9,109 nucleotides of DNA, from the NCBI GenBank assembly GCA_029287875.1, contig JARFQH010000106.1, positions 1-9,109 of the forward strand. Direction: 5' to 3'. Both the position numbers and the translations under genes were made by a program. This document shows positions 4,772 through 9,109 of this stretch, in pieces. Position 1 is the stretch's first letter. Each line of letters opens with the position of its first letter. A model generated the notes under the pieces. The model made no database searches. It worked only from the letters and a program-made list of their open reading frames with translations, and had not been told where the DNA came from. Source of the DNA: Desulfobacteraceae bacterium (GTDB lineage Bacteria > Desulfobacterota > Desulfobacteria > Desulfobacterales > SG8-13).

Positions 4772-6283
4772 TCACTGCGCACGCTTGCAGATGCCTAAAA
4801 TAACTTCCTCCAGTATCAAGCGCCGGTTGTCTCCACTCGTTTTTATCCGCAGATCGGCCCTTGAAAGATGTTCGAAGGCCTGCAGCAGCTCCTGTTTCGT
4901 ATAGTTTTCGGCGCTGAGAAACAGCTGATACACCGGATAGGGGTTGTTTGGATTCTTGACGATCGACAGGTCCGTGGCCGGCGGTTTCTTCTTCTTTCCA
5001 CCCTTTTTGGGGGGCGATAGATTCTGGTCGTGGTCCGCACCGGTCATTTGGTCCCGCCACTGCTGCTTTTGATCGACAAGCTCGACATCGAACTGCTGCA
5101 CGACCGGCATGACCGCAGCTGTGAACTGGTTGAAAGGGCATCCTGAAAACCAGACGCTCCCATACGGGCGAGCGGTAAACTCTTTGACCCTCAATAGTTT
5201 TCGAATTTGATTCAAAATGGCGACCAGGATCTGTTCGGGACGCATGGCGTCCAGTCCCTCAGACATCAATGTGCTCAGGTAAAACAGGGCGTCTTCCAGA
5301 TTCCTGGCGGCGACGGCACCGGTCAGCGCATAGACCGGGTCCTTTTTGGTCCGCTGCAGCGCCGCGACAATATCCGATCGCGTAATCTGCGGCCGGTCAC
5401 CGACAAAGTTGACCAGTTTTTCGACATTGCCGGTAAAGGCCCGAATGTTAAAACCGGTCATCTCCTGCAAGGCCGCGAAGGCATCGCGGTCTATGGATTT
5501 ACCGCTCTCGGCCAGGACGGCGTTCATGGTTTCCAACAGCACGGCTTCCTGGATTTTCTTGTCCGACTTCCGGTCTCCTGTTGGGACAGAGCAGTCGACG
5601 ACCACGCCGAGTTTGCGGATCATCTTGAACAGTTTTTTGCGCTTGTCAATCGTGTCGGTGGTGATCAGCAGATGATTTCCGGTCGGAAAACCCTTCTCGA
5701 GGGCTCGGCACAGGGCGCTTTCGCTGTCCGCCGGCGGTGGCACGACATGGCCGTTAACCTGGCAAAAGGCCAAGATGTCGTCCAACCAGCCGTCATCATC
5801 CAATAGTTCTGCCGCCGCCCGAAGGCCCTGTTGGCGGTTCGCGCCGGAGAGATCTTCGAACGTCAGATTCGAAAGGGCCATGAAACGCAGCAGATCGGCG
5901 GCAGCGCGGCTCATGTTTCCGGCGGCGTGGGCCTGCCTGGCGCTGCGCAGTATCCGGCCCGCATCCGGACCGGAATCGAATAGCCGCGGTTCCAGCAATC
6001 CCACCACTTTGGGACCCGAGAGCAGTGAGAAGGTATTCAGCTTTTCGATCGCTTCGTAAACACCGCCGGTTGCATCATCAACCGGCTCGTAGTTGAACCT
6101 GTGACGGTCTGCAGGCACAAGGGTATCCAATAGTTTTTTGAAAGCAGCCTTGCACAGGACTTCTTCTCCGTAAATCAGGTACACCTGGGCCGGCCGACTG
6201 TCGTGCGGCGCATCTTTCCGATTGCGATCTCTTTTAAGACCGTTCAGATAGGCGTCTATGGTTTTGTAATTCAGTTCAACCAT
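4772..6283 (-). CDS. holA: DNA polymerase III delta subunit, extended form
   Basis: HolA is the clamp-loader delta subunit that opens the beta sliding clamp during replication. The 503-residue protein begins with the typical domain I sequence (QVYLIYGEEVLCKAAFKKLL, ~33-52). It continues with SGPKVVGLLEP and a NHLLITTDTIDKRKKLFK strand/helix region, and then the domain II helices around MTGFNIRAFTGNVEKLVNF. Domain III includes DPVYALTGAVAARNLEDAL, EQILVAILNQIRKLLRVKEF and the C-terminal YTKQELLQAFEHLSRADLRIKT. It is about 150 residues longer than the usual ~340. One insertion (~105-180) lies in domain I, and a linker with a lysine cluster (PPKKGGKKKKPP, ~422-434) lies in the C-terminal domain. 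The ATG overlaps the lgt-like gene by 13 bp with AGGT just upstream, implying coupled translation. It is the last gene before the MITE-like element. Confidence 0.92.
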   Translation of the reverse strand: MVELNYKTIDAYLNGLKRDRNRKDAPHDSRPAQVYLIYGEEVLCKAAFKKLLDTLVPADRHRFNYEPVDDATGGVYEAIEKLNTFSLLSGPKVVGLLEPRLFDSGPDAGRILRSARQAHAAGNMSRAAADLLRFMALSNLTFEDLSGANRQQGLRAAAELLDDDGWLDDILAFCQVNGHVVPPPADSESALCRALEKGFPTGNHLLITTDTIDKRKKLFKMIRKLGVVVDCSVPTGDRKSDKKIQEAVLLETMNAVLAESGKSIDRDAFAALQEMTGFNIRAFTGNVEKLVNFVGDRPQITRSDIVAALQRTKKDPVYALTGAVAARNLEDALFYLSTLMSEGLDAMRPEQILVAILNQIRKLLRVKEFTARPYGSVWFSGCPFNQFTAAVMPVVQQFDVELVDQKQQWRDQMTGADHDQNLSPPKKGGKKKKPPATDLSIVKNPNNPYPVYQLFLSAENYTKQELLQAFEHLSRADLRIKTSGDNRRLILEEVILGICKRAQ

Positions 6284-7047
6284 TGCGCTACCTGCCGCGC
6301 CCTGCGGTTGAGGATGATCATCATGGCCAGGCTAACCGCGATGATAAGAGCGTTTAAGACCGTTTCCGGCAAAAGCTCGCCGCCATAAAGTAGTCGGCCG
6401 CCTGAAAAATCGGAGACCGCCAGTCCCAGTTGAAGGCCGCTGTTGAGAAGCGTAAACGTCCAGAAAACCTGCCCGTCAAATCTTCGGCGTTTTTTCACGA
6501 TCAGCAGAATGGCGAAGATAAGGAAACTCCCGCAAGCCAGATACAAGGCGACCGGGTTCGGCCGCGGCAGCGAACCGAGCAGGCCGTCACCCGGCCGGGC
6601 GATGACAAGGTTCGGACTGAAGCCGAAAGATTCGTTGGGACTCTGGCCGGAAAAAAATAAGCCGAAGTAAACCAAAAAGTGTCCGATGGCCAGTGCCGGA
6701 CCGAAGAGGTCGGTGGTATTCCAGAGCGGCAGACGGTTGCGTTTGATGAAAATCGCTCCGGCAGCCACTGCGGCCGCTGCACCGCCGTAATAAAACGAGC
6801 TGCCGTTCCAGAAGCGGAATATCTCCAACGGATCGGCCGCCGGTCCAGCGCTACGCTGCGCCACATCAAATAGCCGCGCACCGATAATCGCGCCGATCAG
6901 CAGCCAGAAGCAAAGATCGAGGATCCGGTCTTCATCTCCCCCGGAAGCCCTGACCTCGTGACGCACGACGACAACCCCCGTCCCGAGGGCTGCGCTCACA
7001 AAAAGGCCGAGTATGCCGACCGACAGCATGTTGGCGCCGAAACTCAT
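6271..7047 (-). CDS. Lgt-family membrane protein with lost catalytic residues
   Basis: A 258-residue integral membrane protein with about seven hydrophobic segments (~7-28, 43-60, 86-101, 113-133, 166-184, 195-211, 228-246). The framework follows prolipoprotein diacylglyceryl transferase: IGARLFDV for the family GGRIGYV, DPLEIFRFWNG, FYYGG for SFHGG, TTDLFGPAL, and LPRPNPVALY for LPRHPSQLYE. Position in an operon beside lspA supports the family. Residues important in E. coli Lgt are replaced, however. By hand alignment His103 corresponds to Tyr87, Arg143 to His123, Asn146 to Val126 and Glu151 to Phe131; the C-terminal Arg239 region has no match, while Gly154 is kept (Gly134). It is therefore probably a non-canonical paralogue in the inner membrane, not a working lipoprotein transferase. 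The ATG has GGTGAG very close upstream (about 2-3 bases). It overlaps holA by 13 bp and is separated from lspA by repeat copy B. Confidence 0.8.
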   Translation of the reverse strand: MSFGANMLSVGILGLFVSAALGTGVVVVRHEVRASGGDEDRILDLCFWLLIGAIIGARLFDVAQRSAGPAADPLEIFRFWNGSSFYYGGAAAAVAAGAIFIKRNRLPLWNTTDLFGPALAIGHFLVYFGLFFSGQSPNESFGFSPNLVIARPGDGLLGSLPRPNPVALYLACGSFLIFAILLIVKKRRRFDGQVFWTFTLLNSGLQLGLAVSDFSGGRLLYGGELLPETVLNALIIAVSLAMMIILNRRARQVAQWLN

Positions 7048-7122
7048 TTCTCACCGACATTTCTCGAACACATAACGATTGACAAATGCAGCCCTTACGC
7101 AGCCGCATCATAATAAATGCGT

Positions 7123-7421
7123 GCTAAACGGTCATGGCCCTCCTGGCCGCCACGATGAATGAAAATGACGCGCCGGAGCCCGGATGAACGGTTGCGAAAA
7201 GCGGCTGACTGTCTGAGTCGCTTTGGGGTCTTAGACCGGACCCTATGCCGATGCCGCTTGGAAGCCACGACCTTCAAGCTGAATCCGAACTCATTATTTG
7301 AAGACGGCACTGGTCCGGGCTTAGAGCCGGTTGGCAGCGAGTTTCAGCCGTCTTTCGAAACCGTTTATCCGGGCGATGGTGCCCACCTTATTTTCCGTAT
7401 TACATTCTATTTTCGTGTTAA
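7123..7421 (+). repeat. Dispersed repeat, copy B (about 300 bp)
   Basis: Second copy of the element at 779-1063, same orientation and opposite to the surrounding operon. It lies between lspA and the lgt-like gene and accounts for most of the 431-bp gap 7048-7478. The GGGTCT stem is kept with a G-U pair, while the GGCGGC/GCCGCC stem is weakened by a mismatch. At its right end B carries about 20 extra bases. TTATTTTCCGTATTA is followed by the similar TATTTTCGTGTTA, where A has a single such unit. The left flank (7048-7122) has only a small CGCAT/ATGCG hairpin (7104-7121), and no strong promoter for the lgt-like gene was found there. The right flank (7422-7478) shows nothing clear. Confidence 0.85.
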
Positions 7422-7509
7422 CCCTAAATTGAGTACAGAGAGAAACAGCACCTACCTGTCGGTTGCCGCGCCCCTAATTTATTCGGGCATTCTCTTGAGC
7501 AGCAGATGA
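7159..7509 (+). other. Open frame within repeat copy B, possible small protein or relic
   Basis: An ATG-initiated frame of 116 codons begins inside the repeat (MKMTRRSPDERLRKAADC) and includes LFEDGTGPGLEPVGSEFQ near the middle. Both stretches are recognisable in copy A in the same sense, but there the reading frame is broken by a +1 shift near 878-882 and a second length change near 920-950. In the first 21 codons, six of eight changed codons are synonymous, as in a coding sequence. Against this, there is no ribosome-binding site, and the last ~30 codons leave the repeat and run antisense into the 3' end of lspA. I do not recognise the protein. Expression is doubtful. Confidence 0.25.
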
Positions 7510-7961
7510 AGCAGGAAAATCCCGATGCCGATGGTGATGGCACTGTCCGCAATGTTAAAGGCCGGCCAGTGAAGGTTCCCGATGTAGAAATCGAGGAAAT
7601 CGGTCACCTTTCCGAATCGGACCCGATCGATCAGATTGCCGACGGCTCCGCCGAAGATCATGGCAAAAGCACCGGCCAGATGAGGATGCGTTGCCGGCGT
7701 TTTGAAGTAAAACCACAAGATCAAGCCCACTGCCAGAAAGGAAAAGAACAGAAACACCACACTGCGCAGACGCGGATCCGAACCGGACAGGAAACCGAAC
7801 GCACCCCCGGGATTTTGAACGTGCGTGAGGTCGAAAAAACCGGGAATGACCGCAACGGAATGATACAACGGCAGGTATCGCAGAACCAGCACCTTGGTGA
7901 ACTGATCGAGCAGTACAATCACACCGGAAATCAGAAGCAGTTTGATCGTTTTGCTTTTCAT
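7479..7961 (-). CDS. lspA: Lipoprotein signal peptidase (signal peptidase II)
   Basis: LspA is the inner-membrane aspartyl protease that removes the signal peptide from diacylglyceryl-modified prolipoproteins. At 160 residues it has normal length, with four hydrophobic segments. The family motifs are all present: LLDQFTK (17-23), the QNPGGAFGFL loop (49-58), GNLIDR with catalytic Asp112, VTDFLDF (119-125) and FNIADS with catalytic Asp139. A longer frame begins at 8003, but the ATG at 7961 is preferred because it overlaps the ileS stop as ATGA and gives the standard N-terminus. The tight overlap implies translational coupling with ileS. The downstream lgt-like gene would be its pathway partner by family, although its active site looks lost. 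Confidence 0.96.
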   Translation of the reverse strand: MKSKTIKLLLISGVIVLLDQFTKVLVLRYLPLYHSVAVIPGFFDLTHVQNPGGAFGFLSGSDPRLRSVVFLFFSFLAVGLILWFYFKTPATHPHLAGAFAMIFGGAVGNLIDRVRFGKVTDFLDFYIGNLHWPAFNIADSAITIGIGIFLLHLLLKRMPE

Positions 7962-9109
7962 CCTGCGTTGATGCGCTCCAGGGCATTTTGGCAGCGGCTG
8001 CAAATCGTCGGGTGGGCACCATCGGTTCCGACCGATGGTTCATGAACCCAGCAGCGCTCGCATTTTTCGCCCGGTGCCCGTTCGACCAGAATCTGCAATC
8101 CCTCGATGTCTTCACTGGTGAATGCATTTTCAAGTGGCACTTCGCGTTCGAGTCCGACCCTGGAAACGATGAAAATGGAGCGCAGCTCGTCACTGTGAGG
8201 CGCCAGCACGGCGTAGAGATCCTCCGGGACCGACAGGGCGAGGGCCGCGTCCAGCGGGTGACCGACCTGCTTGCGAGCCCGCGCCGCTTCGAGCGCCTTG
8301 GTCACTTCGCTGCGCACCGCCAACAGTTTCTCCCAATTCTCCTGAAGGGCTTTGTCCTTCCAATCTTCCCGCACGCCGGGCATGGCGGCCAGATGGACAC
8401 TCTCCTCCTTGTGTGGATGCGCCGGCAGGTGAGCCCAGATCTCTTCGGCAGTGAAAGCCAGGATCGGTGCCATCAGACGGGTCATCGTATCCAGAATGTG
8501 GTACATCGCCGTCTGGGCGCTTCTTCTTGCGCTGGAATCCGGCGGCGACGTGTAGAGCCGGTCTTTTAAAACGTCCAGATAGAAGGCCGACATGTCAAGG
8601 GTGCAGAAGTTGTGAAGACGATGGTAGATGACGTGAAAATCAAAATTTTCATAGGCTCTGAGCACGATTTCCGTCAACTCTTGCAGCCGGTGCAGTGCGA
8701 ATCGATCGATTTGCGGCATCGTATCATAGGGCACGGCATCGGTCTGCGGATCGAAATCCTCGAGGTTTCCGAGCATGAACCGGGCCGTATTGCGGATGCG
8801 GCGATAGGCGTCGCTGAGCTGCTTGAGAATGTTTTCGGAAATGCGGATGTCTTCGCGGTAGTCGGAGGCCGTCACCCAAAGACGCAGGATTTCGGCCCCG
8901 TAACGCTCGATGACCTCCTTGGGCGCGATGACATTGCCCAGCGACTTTGACATCTTGCGCCCGTCGGCATCCACGACGAATCCGTGGGTGAGGACGGCGT
9001 CGTATGGTGCGCGGTCGCGCGTTCCCACGGCGGTCAGCAGGGAGCTGTGAAACCAGCCCCTGTGCTGGTCGCTGCCCTCCAGATACAGGTCCGCCGGCCA
9101 CTTCAGATC
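7958..9109 (-). CDS. ileS: Isoleucyl-tRNA synthetase, C-terminal part (5' end outside window)
   Basis: The frame is open to the right edge, so 383 C-terminal residues are visible. The class I catalytic region ends with LYLEGSDQHRGWFHSSLL (8-25) and the KMSKS loop is at 52-56, the lysine-containing signature needed for aminoacyl-adenylate formation. The anticodon-binding helical domain follows (SDAYRRIRNTARFMLGNL onward). The C-terminal zinc module has two CxxC pairs: Cys350/Cys353 in CERCW and Cys370/Cys373 in CSRC. This marks the bacterial type of IleS. The enzyme charges tRNA-Ile in the cytoplasm. A GTG at 9028 is an internal codon and not the start. The stop codon overlaps the lspA ATG, and ileS-lspA linkage is common in bacteria. 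Confidence 0.98.
   Translation of the reverse strand, partial: DLKWPADLYLEGSDQHRGWFHSSLLTAVGTRDRAPYDAVLTHGFVVDADGRKMSKSLGNVIAPKEVIERYGAEILRLWVTASDYREDIRISENILKQLSDAYRRIRNTARFMLGNLEDFDPQTDAVPYDTMPQIDRFALHRLQELTEIVLRAYENFDFHVIYHRLHNFCTLDMSAFYLDVLKDRLYTSPPDSSARRSAQTAMYHILDTMTRLMAPILAFTAEEIWAHLPAHPHKEESVHLAAMPGVREDWKDKALQENWEKLLAVRSEVTKALEAARARKQVGHPLDAALALSVPEDLYAVLAPHSDELRSIFIVSRVGLEREVPLENAFTSEDIEGLQILVERAPGEKCERCWVHEPSVGTDGAHPTICSRCQNALERINAG

Noticed and set aside
7962..8003. Upstream start giving a 174-aa LspA
   Set aside because: The extra 14 residues are not part of the family and lie wholly inside ileS; the ATGA overlap start at 7961 gives the standard protein.
7988..8569. + strand open frame of 193 codons opposite ileS
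   Set aside because: Antisense shadow of a certain ileS frame; no independent coding evidence.
1..9109. CRISPR arrays, tRNA or rRNA genes, integrases and defence genes
   Set aside because: None seen. The repeats present are not regularly spaced, and no cloverleaf or recombinase motif was found by reading.

Overview
The window looks like chromosomal DNA of an anaerobic, sulfate-reducer-type deltaproteobacterium (Desulfobacterota, perhaps Desulfobacterales). This rests on protein style, the ileS-lspA-lgt-like-holA gene order and the character of the intergenic repeats, so it is inference and not proof. Both ends cut through genes: an alpha/beta hydrolase on the left (+) and ileS on the right (-).

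Left part (1-2258): the 3' portion of an alpha/beta hydrolase gene faces a YegS/DAGK-type lipid kinase gene on the opposite strand. The 436-bp convergent gap holds a 7-bp tandem repeat, small hairpins and copy A of a roughly 280-bp dispersed repeat. The lipid kinase diverges from the next unit across a 145-bp control region with nested palindromes.

Centre (2213-4322): a MarR-family regulator sits 21 bp upstream of a long gene fusing an MhqO-like VOC/glyoxalase-fold (extradiol dioxygenase-like) protein to an MhqD-like alpha/beta hydrolase. In Bacillus subtilis the separate mhqO and mhqD genes belong to the quinone-responsive MhqR (MarR-type) regulon. The unit therefore reads as a compact quinone/electrophile-response operon, probably autoregulated through a TCTTGA-N2-TCAAGA operator that contains the -35 hexamer.

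Right part (4337-9109, all genes -): ileS -> lspA -> lgt-like -> holA, followed after a gap by a 59-aa unknown gene. ileS/lspA overlap by 4 bp and lgt-like/holA by 13 bp, which indicates an operon. It is interrupted between lspA and the lgt-like gene by 431 bp carrying repeat copy B in the opposite orientation. The Lgt-like protein keeps the family framework but has lost nearly all known catalytic positions. HolA is about 150 residues longer than usual. Between the small gene and holA lies a 158-bp MITE-like element with imperfect ~35-bp terminal inverted repeats.

The most interesting uncharacterised material is intergenic. The A/B repeat pair shows codon-like divergence on the + strand, a short TTCTATTTTCGTGTTAA-type motif occurs at four sites, and the MITE-like element is a third repeat class. 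No tRNA, rRNA or CRISPR was seen.
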